Assembly: GCA_965652145.1 (NCBI GenBank)
Contig: CBFGTV010000068.1
Span: 1 to 18,587, forward strand
Direction: 5' to 3'
Length of the DNA: 18,587 nt
From: CBFGTV01 sp965652145
GTDB taxonomy: Bacteria > Bacillota > Clostridia > Peptostreptococcales > Natronincolaceae
Shown: in pieces, positions 1 to 7,204 of the stretch
Numbering within the stretch: the stretch's first letter is position 1
Layout: each line of letters starts with the position of its first letter
The notes under the pieces: model-generated
What the model saw: the letters and a program-made list of their open reading frames with translations, nothing else
Told to the model about the DNA's origin: nothing
Databases searched by the model: none
Made by a program: the position numbers and the translations under genes

Positions 1-53
1 TTTTTTACTATTATGGATTACTTCCTGCAATCCAATGCTGATTGTTCCCATAG

Positions 54-92
54 AAAAAAATATCTCCAACCATTTAGAAATGGTTGGAGATA
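54..92 (-). terminator. Rho-independent terminator of the Cro/C1-type regulator gene
   Basis: Positions 61-75 and 78-92 are perfect inverted repeats (arm TATCTCCAACCATTT). Read on the minus strand, the stem is followed directly by seven U residues (the A run at 54-60). It lies about 60 bases past the regulator's stop codon at 153. The plus strand has only a short, interrupted T run after the stem, so the terminator works mainly leftward. Confidence 0.85.
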
Positions 93-152
93 CAAAAGCT
101 TTTATGTTTAATCTGTCTATTTGACAAGGCCAGTTAATAATAACGCTCCTCT

Positions 153-863
153 TTAGGTTACAGATAGCATATTGTATAATTTCAACAATCGTACGTCATC
201 TTTAGATACTTTGAGTTGATTAATCAGAGCAGAATCTTCTATCAAACGAGTTTTTGATAACAGCATTTTAGTGGCAATAGGCATCATTGGCCTAGATGAA
301 AATCCGTTAAACAGTCCCCATTTTGTGTCAGAATCCAAATATGAGGCAAGTATCTGAATACTGGCCTTTTCCATAGGTGTGTCCTTGTTATTAAGGGAGA
401 TATGGGTAAGTGCATCATAATGTTCAATAAATCCCCAATAAGTATTTTCACAGTTCTGATAGTTTGCAAAATCTTTATAGTTCATATACATCATAATTTT
501 ATATTGATGATTTTCTGTTTCAGAGAGTACATCGAATACACAACGTATAATATTGTTGCTTCGTCCATCATAAAGATAGGAGTAGAATTGCGATGCCCCA
601 CTGAAAAAGGCAGGATTATTATTCTGAGAAGAGATAACAGTACGTTTCGGTGGACAATAGAGCAATTGTTCAACATGAATTTGCAGAGCATCAGCAATTT
701 CATATAGTGTTGCTATATCAACGGAGATTTCTCCTCTTTCATATTTGGAGATTGTAGATTTACTTTTGTAAAGCACATTGGATAATTGATCCAATGTTAA
801 TTTTCTCATTCTTCTAAAAGTCCTAATTTGCTTGCCAATCTGTATATTAATCTCAGACATCAT
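153..863 (-). CDS. Cro/C1-type (XRE) helix-turn-helix transcriptional regulator
   Basis: The protein has about 236 residues. Its first 60 or so form a Cro/C1-type helix-turn-helix domain: the stretch around LTLDQLSNVLYKSKSTISKYE shows the usual recognition-helix pattern with the S-x-S-x-I-S-K-Y-E-R-G ending. The remaining 170 residues match no family I recognise. They carry no clear membrane segment and may bind a ligand or another protein. I chose the ATG at 863, or the adjacent one at 860, because AAAGGTGGG lies just upstream; a GTG at 872 is also in frame but sits inside that ribosome binding site. The gene is transcribed away from a MalY/PatB-type PLP enzyme, so the enzyme and the gene itself are its likely targets. 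The DNA is AT-rich, as in other accessory parts of the window. The regulator class is certain; its ligand and targets are not. Confidence 0.85.
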   Translation of the reverse strand: MMSEINIQIGKQIRTFRRMRKLTLDQLSNVLYKSKSTISKYERGEISVDIATLYEIADALQIHVEQLLYCPPKRTVISSQNNNPAFFSGASQFYSYLYDGRSNNIIRCVFDVLSETENHQYKIMMYMNYKDFANYQNCENTYWGFIEHYDALTHISLNNKDTPMEKASIQILASYLDSDTKWGLFNGFSSRPMMPIATKMLLSKTRLIEDSALINQLKVSKDDVRLLKLYNMLSVT

Positions 864-880
864 TTTTCCCACCTTTATTT

Positions 881-910
881 AAAAGTTTCGTATAAATACA
901 CAAAAGTTCG
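881..910. repeat. Direct repeat in the regulator's own 5' region
   Basis: AAAAGTTTCG (881-890) and AAAAGTTCG (902-910) are near-identical and lie 20-21 bases apart, about two helical turns. They sit just upstream of the regulator's ribosome binding site. Spacing and place fit an autoregulatory operator, but this is inference from position only. Confidence 0.35.
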
Positions 911-965
911 AGATTTGGATAGTTTTTACTGTATACAAGGATTTTAACATAGGAGAAGAAAAAAA

Positions 966-980
966 TCTATTTTAAATAGA
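966..980. promoter_or_regulatory. Perfect palindrome in the divergent intergenic region
   Basis: TCTATTT-T-AAATAGA is a perfect 7-base inverted repeat around one central base, between the two divergent genes. Size and symmetry suit a dimeric helix-turn-helix protein. The surrounding DNA is very AT-rich, so chance cannot be excluded. Confidence 0.35.
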
Positions 981-1022
981 AAAATCATAAAAAAAATCCA
1001 CTTACAAGAAACTTCAACCCTT

Positions 1023-1051
1023 TTGACTGTAAAAATTTTGATTGTTAAAAT
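1023..1051 (+). promoter_or_regulatory. Likely sigma-A promoter of the PLP enzyme gene
   Basis: TTGACT (1023-1028) and TAAAAT (1046-1051) are separated by 17 bases. Each hexamer differs from the consensus at one position. The transcript would start near 1058, about 90 bases before the ATG at 1151. A second, weaker pair (TTGATT at 1038, TAGAAT at 1063, spacer 19) overlaps it. Confidence 0.65.
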
Positions 1052-1065
1052 GAGTTATGCGGTAG

Positions 1066-1102
1066 AATGACTTACGAATGAATGTCATTTAATTACGTAA
1101 GT
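1066..1102. promoter_or_regulatory. Overlapping inverted repeats, candidate operator of the PLP enzyme gene
   Basis: Two inverted repeats overlap here. AATGAC (1066-1071) pairs with GTCATT (1084-1089), and ACTTACG (1070-1076) pairs with CGTAAGT (1096-1102). They lie just past the predicted transcription start and before the ribosome binding site. A bound repressor there could block elongation, or the RNA could fold. The divergent Cro/C1-type regulator is the obvious candidate to bind; that is inference. Confidence 0.45.
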
Positions 1103-1150
1103 ACAGATAAAATATAAGGTTTTTAAGTAATGAACAGGAGTGATAAAAAC

Positions 1151-2368
1151 ATGTATAATTTCGACGAAATTATTGACCGTAGACATACAAATGCTATGAA
1201 TACGGATGGGTTCCGCAATTATATTTTCAATGCAGATGAGACAATGACATTTCCTTATAAAGATGAAGAATTTATAAGGATGTGGGTTGCAGATATGGAA
1301 TTTGCAACACCAGATGTTGTAATCGATGGTATTAAAAAACGTTTGGAAAAACGTATTTTCGGATATACCAGAGTATTCGAAAACAGCTATTATGAGGCCT
1401 TTGCGAATTGGTGTATGAAACGTTATGGATGGACATTTGATAAAAAGGAGCTAGTTATGTCAAATGGTATTATACCGGCATTGTTTGAGTTAGTAGATTA
1501 TATTTGTAAAGAGGATGAAAAAGTTCTGTTTTTAACTCCGTCCTACGCATATTTCAAGTATGCGGCTGATTTTAATCATAGAGAGTGTGTATGCTCAAAT
1601 CTAATTAATGAGGATGGATATTATACAATAGATTTCGAGGACTTGGAAAGAAAAGCTGCAGATGATAAAACAACACTCTTTATCCTTTGCAATCCTCACA
1701 ATCCTACCGGGCGTGTGTGGAAAGAGGATGATCTGAAGAAAATCGGAAGAATTATAGAAAAGCATCAGCTTTGGGTTATTACTGATGAAATCCATTGCGA
1801 CTTAATTCGCCTTAATCAAGTACACATTCCCCTAGGGAAGATTATGCCAGATTATAAAAAACTGATTACATGCATGGCACCTAGCAAGACATTTAATATA
1901 GCTGGCCTGATGCTTTCACATATTATTATTCGTGAAGAAAGTCTTAGAGAAATATGGCTTAATAGACATTATAATTTTGATAATCCTCTGAGTATTGCGG
2001 CTGCACAGGCAGCATATGAAAATGGAGAAATATGGCTTGAGGATTTACGAGCTTATCTGGATGAAAATTTTAGATTCACACAAGAGTATCTTTCTCAAAA
2101 TTTACCAAATTCAAAATTTAGAGTATCTGAAGCCACTTATCTTGCATGGGTGGATTTAAGTACTTATTTTGAGAAGGATGAGAATTTGCCTTTGTTTTTT
2201 GCATATAGAGCAGGGGTTCTACTTGAGGGTGGAGATATGTTCGTTCAGAATTCTGATGGTTTTATCCGATTAAACCTGGCATGTCCAAAGTCTGTGCTGG
2301 TAGAAGGTTTGAAACGAATATGTGAGGCAGTCAATACAAAGCATAATGAAAAATTCACAGGGGTTTAA
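1151..2368 (+). CDS. MalY/PatB-family PLP-dependent aminotransferase / cystathionine beta-lyase-like enzyme
   Basis: A 405-residue fold-type I PLP enzyme. The N-terminus MYNFDEIIDRR is the usual opening of the MalY/PatB family. Further signs are NPHNPTG (about 181-187), DEIHCDL (212-218) and the PLP-binding lysine in PSKTFNIAGL (Lys246). Family members cleave the C-S bond of cystathionine or cysteine conjugates, giving homocysteine or a thiol plus pyruvate and ammonia; some act as aminotransferases. The substrate cannot be read from sequence. I chose the ATG at 1151 because AGGAG (1135-1139) stands 11 bases upstream and the family N-terminus begins there. An in-frame ATG at 1130 would add seven residues and has no good ribosome binding site. 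The neighbour is a divergent Cro/C1-type regulator. The gene is more AT-rich than the core genes downstream. Confidence 0.87.
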   Translation: MYNFDEIIDRRHTNAMNTDGFRNYIFNADETMTFPYKDEEFIRMWVADMEFATPDVVIDGIKKRLEKRIFGYTRVFENSYYEAFANWCMKRYGWTFDKKELVMSNGIIPALFELVDYICKEDEKVLFLTPSYAYFKYAADFNHRECVCSNLINEDGYYTIDFEDLERKAADDKTTLFILCNPHNPTGRVWKEDDLKKIGRIIEKHQLWVITDEIHCDLIRLNQVHIPLGKIMPDYKKLITCMAPSKTFNIAGLMLSHIIIREESLREIWLNRHYNFDNPLSIAAAQAAYENGEIWLEDLRAYLDENFRFTQEYLSQNLPNSKFRVSEATYLAWVDLSTYFEKDENLPLFFAYRAGVLLEGGDMFVQNSDGFIRLNLACPKSVLVEGLKRICEAVNTKHNEKFTGV

Positions 2369-2403
2369 GTTGCACCAGCTTATGCCCCATGGGGAGATTT
2401 ACA

Positions 2404-2438
2404 GAACAAATAGCTGTTTTTCAGGCCATTTTTTGTTC
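2404..2438 (+). terminator. Possible weak terminator of the PLP enzyme gene
   Basis: GAACAAA (2404-2410) and TTTGTTC (2432-2438) can pair across a 21-base loop that contains T runs. The structure is not a classical stem followed by a T tract. It is listed because the gene ending at 2368 needs a 3' end; the hairpin at 2467-2500 may serve both strands instead. Confidence 0.25.
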
Positions 2439-2457
2439 CATAATACCTAATCTTAAC

Positions 2458-2500
2458 AAAAAATGAGGTGCTATCTCTTAAAACTCTAAGATATAGCACC
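2458..2500 (-). terminator. Rho-independent terminator of the ccpN-ppsR-ppdK operon
   Basis: Positions 2467-2480 (GGTGCTATCTCTTA) pair with 2487-2500 with one mismatch around a six-base loop. On the minus strand the stem is followed by CTCA and six U residues (A run 2458-2463). It lies about 65 bases beyond the ppdK stop codon. It faces the rightward PLP gene as well and could stop both transcripts, but the T tract favours leftward use. Confidence 0.82.
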
Positions 2501-2566
2501 CCTACTTTATTCAATAACAAATCTCTTTAATCATTGGTATATAATGCTTTTAGCCCTATTTATTTC

Positions 2567-5212
2567 TTATTTTGTAATGCCAGCTGATTGGTCTTTGTTG
2601 ATAATGGCCGCCTGGGCCGCAGCCAATCGGGCTATGGGTACCCTGAAGGGTGAACAGGAGACATAATCTAATCCTAATAAATGGCAGAATTCGATGGAGC
2701 TGGGTTCGCCCCCATGTTCCCCACAAATTCCAAGCTTTATTTCTGGCTTAGTCTTTCTTCCCAGCTCTACCGCCAGCTTCATCAGCTTACCCACTCCATT
2801 GCGGTCAATCCGTTGAAAGGGGTCCTTCTCTAAAAGCCCCTTATCTAAATATTCCTTAATAAAGGCCCCTGCATCATCCCTTGAAAAGCCATAGGTCATC
2901 TGGGTTAGGTCATTGGTTCCAAAGGAAAAGAAGGCAGCTTCAGTGGCAATTTCATCGGCTGAAATGGCTGCCCTGGGTACCTCAATCATGGTTCCTACCT
3001 GGTAATCGACCCTAAAGCCAGCTTCAACAAACACTTCTTCAACTGTACGTTCTATTATATCCTTAATATACTTCAGTTCCTTTAAATCCCCCACCAAGGG
3101 TACCATAATTTCAGGCTTTACAGTGATCCCCCTTTTGGTCTGCATATGAACCGCTGCCTCTATAATGGCTTGAACCTGCATTTGATAAATCTCTGGGTAG
3201 GTGATGGCTAGCCTACAGCCCCGATGCCCCAGCATGGGGTTAAATTCATGAAGGTCATTTACAACGTCCTTCAGCTCATGATAGGAGACACCCATTTCCT
3301 TTGACAATTCCAATATATCTTCCTCTTCATGGGGTAAAAATTCATGAAGGGGTGGGTCCAGTAGCCTGATGGTCACCGGTAAGGGCCCCATTACTTCAAA
3401 TATATTGATAAAATCCTGTCTTTGCATGGGTAATAGCTTCTCTAATGCCTTTTTCCGCTGTTTCAGGGTTCTGGCTAAAATCATTTGACGAACTACTGGA
3501 ATTCTGCTTTCTTCAAAAAACATATGCTCTGTTCGGCATAGCCCTACTCCCTCAGCACCAAACTCCTTAGCCTGACTGGTGTCTCGTGGCGTATCAGCGT
3601 TGGCCCTTACCTTTAATTTTCGATACTGGTCTGCCCAATCCATAAAGACTTCAAAATTACCTGTCAGTTGTGGGTCCTTGGTTTTAATTTCACCTGCATA
3701 GACCTCTCCTGTATTTCCATTTAAGGAAACATAATCCCCTTCCCGTAGGGTTAGTTCCCTTACTCTGACAATTTTCTGGGCTTCATCTATTTTTAATTCA
3801 CCGGCACCGGCAACACAGCATTTACCCATTCCTCTGGCCACCACCGCAGCATGGGAGGTCATGCCACCCCTGGCAGTTAAAATTCCCACAGATGCTACCA
3901 TTCCTTCGATGTCCTCTGGGGAGGTTTCATGTCTAACCAAGATCACACTTTCTCCGGAATTACTGGCCTTTACCGCATCCTCTGGGGTAAAGTATAGCCT
4001 TCCCGAGGCAGCCCCTGATGATGCCGGCAGTCCCCGGGTAATCACCTCTGCCTTTTTTAATTCAACCTCATCAAAGGCTGGGTGCAGCAATTGATTTAAC
4101 TGCTGAGGTTCAACCCTCAGGATGGCGTCTTTTTGATCGATTAGACCCTCTGAAACCATATCTACTGCAATATTAATGGCAGCCAGGGTAGTTCGTTTTC
4201 CATTTCTTGTTTGAAGAATATAGAGCGCTCCTCGTTCAATGGTAAATTCAATATCCTGCATATCCCGATAATGGTTTTCTAGCAGATGGGTTACTTCAAT
4301 AAAACGTTGATAGGCCTGGGGCATTTTTTCCTTCAAGGCTTCAATGGGCTGGGGAGTTCTAATACCTGCTACCACATCTTCCCCCTGAGCATTCATTAAA
4401 AACTCACCAAAAAGCTTCTTTTCTCCATTGGATGGATTTCTGGTGAAGGCCACACCTGTTCCAGAGGTATCCCCCATATTACCAAAGACCATTGATTGTA
4501 TATTGACTGCCGTACCTAAATGTTCAGGAATTTCATGGATTTTACGATATACCTTGGCCCTTGGATTATTCCATGACTTAAATACCGCTTCTACGGCCAT
4601 CAATAGCTGTTCTCTGACATCCTGGGGAAATTCTATGCCCGCTTCCCTGGCAATAATCTTTTTGAATTCTTCCACCAGAAACTTTAAATCCTCTGTTGTT
4701 AAATCAACGTCTTGATTCACATTTTGATCTAGTTTTCTCTTTTCCAAAATGGTATCAAATTTATATTTTTTTACCTCCAGCACCACATCCCCAAACATTT
4801 GAATGAACCTGCGATAGCTGTCATAGGCAAAACGTTCATTGTTGGTGGCCTCTGCCAGGCCCGCAACCGATTCATCATTTAAGCCTAAATTCAATATGGT
4901 GTCCATCATACCAGGCATGGAAAAAACTGCGCCGGATCGGACCGATACCAGCAAGGGATTGGATATATCGCCAAAGCGTTTTCCGGTATTTTCCTCAAGC
5001 CTGCTTAAATGTTCAAAAATTTCAAGCTTCAATGCCTCCCAGAGCTTTGAGCCCTGTTGATAATATTCATTACAGGCCTCTGTTGTGACTGTAAACCCTG
5101 GTGGAACCGGTAAGCCAATCCGGGTCATTTCTGCAAGGTTGGCACCCTTTCCCCCCAGTAGGGACTTCATTGACATATTTCCTTCACTAAAGCCGTATAC
5201 AAATTTTTTCAT
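2567..5212 (-). CDS. ppdK: Pyruvate,phosphate dikinase
   Basis: An 881-residue enzyme, the usual length of bacterial PPDK. It converts pyruvate, ATP and phosphate to PEP, AMP and pyrophosphate reversibly in the cytoplasm. The N-terminal nucleotide-binding domain opens with the family signature around GGKGANLAEM (20-30). The central domain has GGMTSHAAVVARG, with the phosphorylated His454 and, two residues earlier, Thr452, the target of the regulatory kinase. The C-terminal PEP/pyruvate barrel has GICGEHGGEP with the proton-donor Cys830. All key residues are present. The start at 5212 follows a GGAGG site. It is the last gene of ccpN-ppsR-ppdK, 22 bases after ppsR, so enzyme and switch protein are made together. 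In anaerobes PPDK can work towards ATP in glycolysis or towards PEP in gluconeogenesis; the direction here is not shown. Confidence 0.97.
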   Translation of the reverse strand: MKKFVYGFSEGNMSMKSLLGGKGANLAEMTRIGLPVPPGFTVTTEACNEYYQQGSKLWEALKLEIFEHLSRLEENTGKRFGDISNPLLVSVRSGAVFSMPGMMDTILNLGLNDESVAGLAEATNNERFAYDSYRRFIQMFGDVVLEVKKYKFDTILEKRKLDQNVNQDVDLTTEDLKFLVEEFKKIIAREAGIEFPQDVREQLLMAVEAVFKSWNNPRAKVYRKIHEIPEHLGTAVNIQSMVFGNMGDTSGTGVAFTRNPSNGEKKLFGEFLMNAQGEDVVAGIRTPQPIEALKEKMPQAYQRFIEVTHLLENHYRDMQDIEFTIERGALYILQTRNGKRTTLAAINIAVDMVSEGLIDQKDAILRVEPQQLNQLLHPAFDEVELKKAEVITRGLPASSGAASGRLYFTPEDAVKASNSGESVILVRHETSPEDIEGMVASVGILTARGGMTSHAAVVARGMGKCCVAGAGELKIDEAQKIVRVRELTLREGDYVSLNGNTGEVYAGEIKTKDPQLTGNFEVFMDWADQYRKLKVRANADTPRDTSQAKEFGAEGVGLCRTEHMFFEESRIPVVRQMILARTLKQRKKALEKLLPMQRQDFINIFEVMGPLPVTIRLLDPPLHEFLPHEEEDILELSKEMGVSYHELKDVVNDLHEFNPMLGHRGCRLAITYPEIYQMQVQAIIEAAVHMQTKRGITVKPEIMVPLVGDLKELKYIKDIIERTVEEVFVEAGFRVDYQVGTMIEVPRAAISADEIATEAAFFSFGTNDLTQMTYGFSRDDAGAFIKEYLDKGLLEKDPFQRIDRNGVGKLMKLAVELGRKTKPEIKLGICGEHGGEPSSIEFCHLLGLDYVSCSPFRVPIARLAAAQAAIINKDQSAGITK

Positions 5213-5234
5213 CTTTTTAAACCTCCGATTTTAT

Positions 5235-6068
5235 CTATCTACCATTATTGAATTTATATCCAATTTCTTTGAAGATTTCTAAAATAATACTGGCGCTTTC
5301 CTCCACTGCCTTTGAAGAAACATCAATAACGGGGCAGCCTACCTTTTTCATGATAGCCTCAGCATAGTCAAGCTCCTCTAAAACCCTTTCCATACTGGCA
5401 TAGTTGGCTTCATGCTTAAGGCCCAGGGCCTTTAGCCTTTCCTGTCTAATTTCAATTAGCTTTAAGGGATTGGTCGTTAAGCCAATAATCTTCCGATTGT
5501 CTACCTCGAATAGCTCCTTAGGAGGATTAACCTCTGGCACCAGGGGTACATTGGCCACCTTTAAATTCTTATGGGCTAAATACATACTCAAGGGGGTCTT
5601 GGAGGTTCTTGAAATGCCTACCAAAATAATGTCAGCCTTTTTCAAGCCCCTTGGGTCCTTGCCATCATCATATTTAACAGCAAATTCAATGGCCTCTACC
5701 TTTTTAAAGTACTTTTCATCCAGCCTTCTGATCAGCCCCGGCTCCCTCTTAGGCATATTTTTAAAAACCTGCTCCATAGCTCCAATAACGGGAGACATAA
5801 TGTCAATATAGGGAATTTGATATTTTTCAGCCTCCACCATTAAGTCATTTTTTAGCTCCTCCACCACCATGGTAAATAGAATAACGGCCTGTTCTTCCTT
5901 GGCTTCGGTAATTACCTCATCTATTTGCTGCTTCTCAGTTATAAAAGGAAATCGTCTGATTTCGTAATCTTCAATATTAAATTGACTAATGGCAGCCTTC
6001 GCCACTTGTTCACCTGTTTCACCAATTGAGTCAGATAGCACGTAGATTACACAATTATTCTCTTCCAT
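5235..6068 (-). CDS. ppsR: PPDK regulatory protein (DUF299 kinase / phosphorylase)
   Basis: A 277-residue member of the DUF299 family (YqfL in Bacillus subtilis, RP1/PDRP1 in plants). Such proteins inactivate PPDK by ADP-dependent phosphorylation of the threonine beside its catalytic histidine, and reactivate it by phosphate-dependent removal giving pyrophosphate. The N-terminus has the family motif DSIGETGE (13-20). A P-loop-like GISRTSKTP stands at 151-159. The target threonine is present in the PPDK encoded directly downstream, which supports PPDK rather than PEP synthase as substrate. The ATG at 6068 follows AGGAGG, which overlaps the ccpN stop codon, so translation is probably coupled. 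Family assignment is firm; the substrate rests on gene order. Confidence 0.94.
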   Translation of the reverse strand: MEENNCVIYVLSDSIGETGEQVAKAAISQFNIEDYEIRRFPFITEKQQIDEVITEAKEEQAVILFTMVVEELKNDLMVEAEKYQIPYIDIMSPVIGAMEQVFKNMPKREPGLIRRLDEKYFKKVEAIEFAVKYDDGKDPRGLKKADIILVGISRTSKTPLSMYLAHKNLKVANVPLVPEVNPPKELFEVDNRKIIGLTTNPLKLIEIRQERLKALGLKHEANYASMERVLEELDYAEAIMKKVGCPVIDVSSKAVEESASIILEIFKEIGYKFNNGR

Positions 6069-6078
6069 CTTCTACCTC

Positions 6079-6720
6079 CTATTCTCTGCACAGCTCAACC
6101 AATAGCTTGGTGACGCTGCTCTTAGAAATCTTTCCCACAACCTTAAGCCTTTCTTTTCCTTCAATTCTTTCCTTCTCTACCACTGGCAAGCTGTCTACCT
6201 CATGATCAATAATTTTAATTGCCGCCTGCAGGGCATTTTCATCCGGCATCACTGTAACAATATTGGGCCATCTGGTCATAATCATCCCCACGGGAACCTT
6301 ATTGATATCGGTACCGCCAATGGCGCTTTTTAAAAAATCCTTTCTGGATACTACACCAGCCAGATATCCTTTAGCTGAAATCACGAAAACTGTACCAACA
6401 TCCTCTAAAAAAAGAGTTACAATGGCTTCGTAGACAGAGGTTTCTTCGGTGACAAAGGCAGGAACAGACATAATGTCAGACACCTTAATATTTTTCACCT
6501 GTTGGGAAAACAGATTAATATCCGACTTGCCCGAATAAAAATACCCTACCTTTGGTCTGGCATCTAAAATACCTGACATGGTTAGAATGGCCAGGTCTGG
6601 TCTGAGGGTGGCCCTGGTCACCTTTAGCATAGCTGCAATTTGTTCACTGGTGATGGGCTCCCTTTCCTTGACAATCTCAACTATTTTTTGCTGACGATTT
6701 GATAATTCGATATCACTCAC
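6079..6720 (-). CDS. ccpN: CcpN-type repressor (helix-turn-helix plus two CBS domains)
   Basis: A 213-residue protein. Residues 8-58 form a winged helix with RATLRPDLAILTMSGILDARPKVGY, very close to what I recall of CcpN (YqzB) of Bacillus subtilis. Two CBS domains follow at about 79-133 and 146-205; these usually sense adenine nucleotides. In B. subtilis CcpN represses the gluconeogenic genes gapB and pckA on glycolytic carbon, and YqfL modulates it. The same ccpN-yqfL order is kept here with ppdK added. The start is a GTG at 6720: the N-terminus matches the family and an upstream stop codon excludes a longer form. The only purine-rich site (AAAGGGG) abuts the start codon, which is unusual. 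CcpN-like operators lie upstream, suggesting self-control. An ortholog is very likely; its regulon here is inference. Confidence 0.92.
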   Translation of the reverse strand: MSDIELSNRQQKIVEIVKEREPITSEQIAAMLKVTRATLRPDLAILTMSGILDARPKVGYFYSGKSDINLFSQQVKNIKVSDIMSVPAFVTEETSVYEAIVTLFLEDVGTVFVISAKGYLAGVVSRKDFLKSAIGGTDINKVPVGMIMTRWPNIVTVMPDENALQAAIKIIDHEVDSLPVVEKERIEGKERLKVVGKISKSSVTKLLVELCRE

Positions 6721-6745
6721 CCCTTTGTGCTACTCTATATGTTAT

Positions 6746-6756
6746 TATGTTATATT
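6746..6756 (+). promoter_or_regulatory. Candidate CcpN operator (matches all 11 consensus positions)
   Basis: TATGTTATATT fits every position of the CcpN consensus as I recall it from B. subtilis work (TRTGHYATAYW). It overlaps the likely -10 box of ccpN (6754-6759, minus strand). The region is AT-rich, which raises the chance of a random match. The consensus is recalled, not looked up. Confidence 0.5.
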
Positions 6757-6782
6757 ATATAAATAATGTATCACATAAAGTG
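6754..6782 (-). promoter_or_regulatory. Putative promoter of the ccpN-ppsR-ppdK operon
   Basis: On the minus strand TATAAT (6759-6754) is a perfect -10 box. The hexamer 17 bases upstream (CACTTT, 6782-6777) is a poor -35. The start of transcription would be near 6747, about 27 bases before the GTG. A weak -35 fits a regulated promoter, but the -10 match lies in an AT-rich run and could be fortuitous. Confidence 0.45.
6767..6777 (-). promoter_or_regulatory. Second candidate CcpN operator (10 of 11 positions)
   Basis: On the minus strand TATGTGATACA differs from the recalled consensus TRTGHYATAYW only at the sixth position. It falls in the spacer between the putative -35 and -10 boxes, 21 bases from the full match at 6746-6756 (start to start), about two helical turns. 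A third, poorer match (9 of 11) is TATGTTATTAT at 6738-6748. Confidence 0.45.
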
Positions 6783-7137
6783 CTTATTTGCTATACTTTT
6801 TTATCATAGAAAGTTCTGCAACTCATAAGAATTCTGTAACTCATTGAAATACCAGGCTTTTTTATGCCCAATCTCAGTATATTCTGTTATTCCTAAATAT
6901 AGTTTTTTTCCAAACCACTTAATTCGAATATCACATGACTAGACCTACTGGCCAATCATTCAAAAGTACTGTAAAGTATTAAAAATACAAATCTTACGTT
7001 CGACTTCTTATTATTTTGCAGTTTCTGGATAAACTTTTTCTCTACTTCTTTGCTTCACATTATTATTTCACTGAGCAAATGGCTAGTTTTAATACCTTAA
7101 CATTTGTAATTAAGCTGTAATATTTCGACATCAAAAT
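6780..7137. other. AT-rich intergenic stretch without a recognised gene
   Basis: No coding frame of useful length with a ribosome binding site was found on either strand. The visible structures are a 13-base direct repeat at 6814-6844 and an 8-base inverted repeat, CTTAACAT (7096-7103) with ATGTTAAG (7143-7150), whose right arm enters the promoter at 7138. No terminator, tRNA or conserved RNA motif was seen. Confidence 0.5.
6814..6844. repeat. 13-base direct repeat upstream of ccpN
   Basis: TTCTGCAACTCAT (6814-6826) recurs as TTCTGTAACTCAT (6832-6844) with one change and an 18-base period. It lies about 55 bases behind the putative -35 of ccpN. It may be a binding site for a regulator or a simple duplication. 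Confidence 0.4.
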
Positions 7138-7170
7138 TTGACATGTTAAGACATTCTACTATATTATAAT
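7127..7170 (+). promoter_or_regulatory. Sigma-A promoter of the membrane-protein transcript, with GACAT repeats
   Basis: TTGACA (7138-7143) is a perfect -35 box. TATATT (7160-7165, spacer 16) is the best-placed -10; the perfect TATAAT at 7165-7170 has a long spacer of 21. Three GACAT repeats at 7127, 7140 and 7150 surround the -35 box, the last two one helical turn apart. Right-pointing transcription would start near 7172 and give a leader of about 215 bases. Confidence 0.6.
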
Positions 7171-7204
7171 AGTTAATAATTGGAAAAGAGGGGGAAAAAT
7201 CTAT

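Noticed and set aside
1130..1150. ATG at 1130 as start of the MalY/PatB-like enzyme
   Set aside because: The good AGGAG site lies downstream of it and serves the ATG at 1151, where the family N-terminus begins.
3861..4094. Plus-strand open frame inside ppdK (and similar ones at 4428-4715, 4839-5060, 5404-5811)
   Set aside because: They are antisense shadows of conserved genes, with no ribosome binding site and composition dictated by the real coding strand.
6780..7137. Decayed gene in the long intergenic region
   Set aside because: All frames are densely interrupted, and no stretch resembled a known protein.
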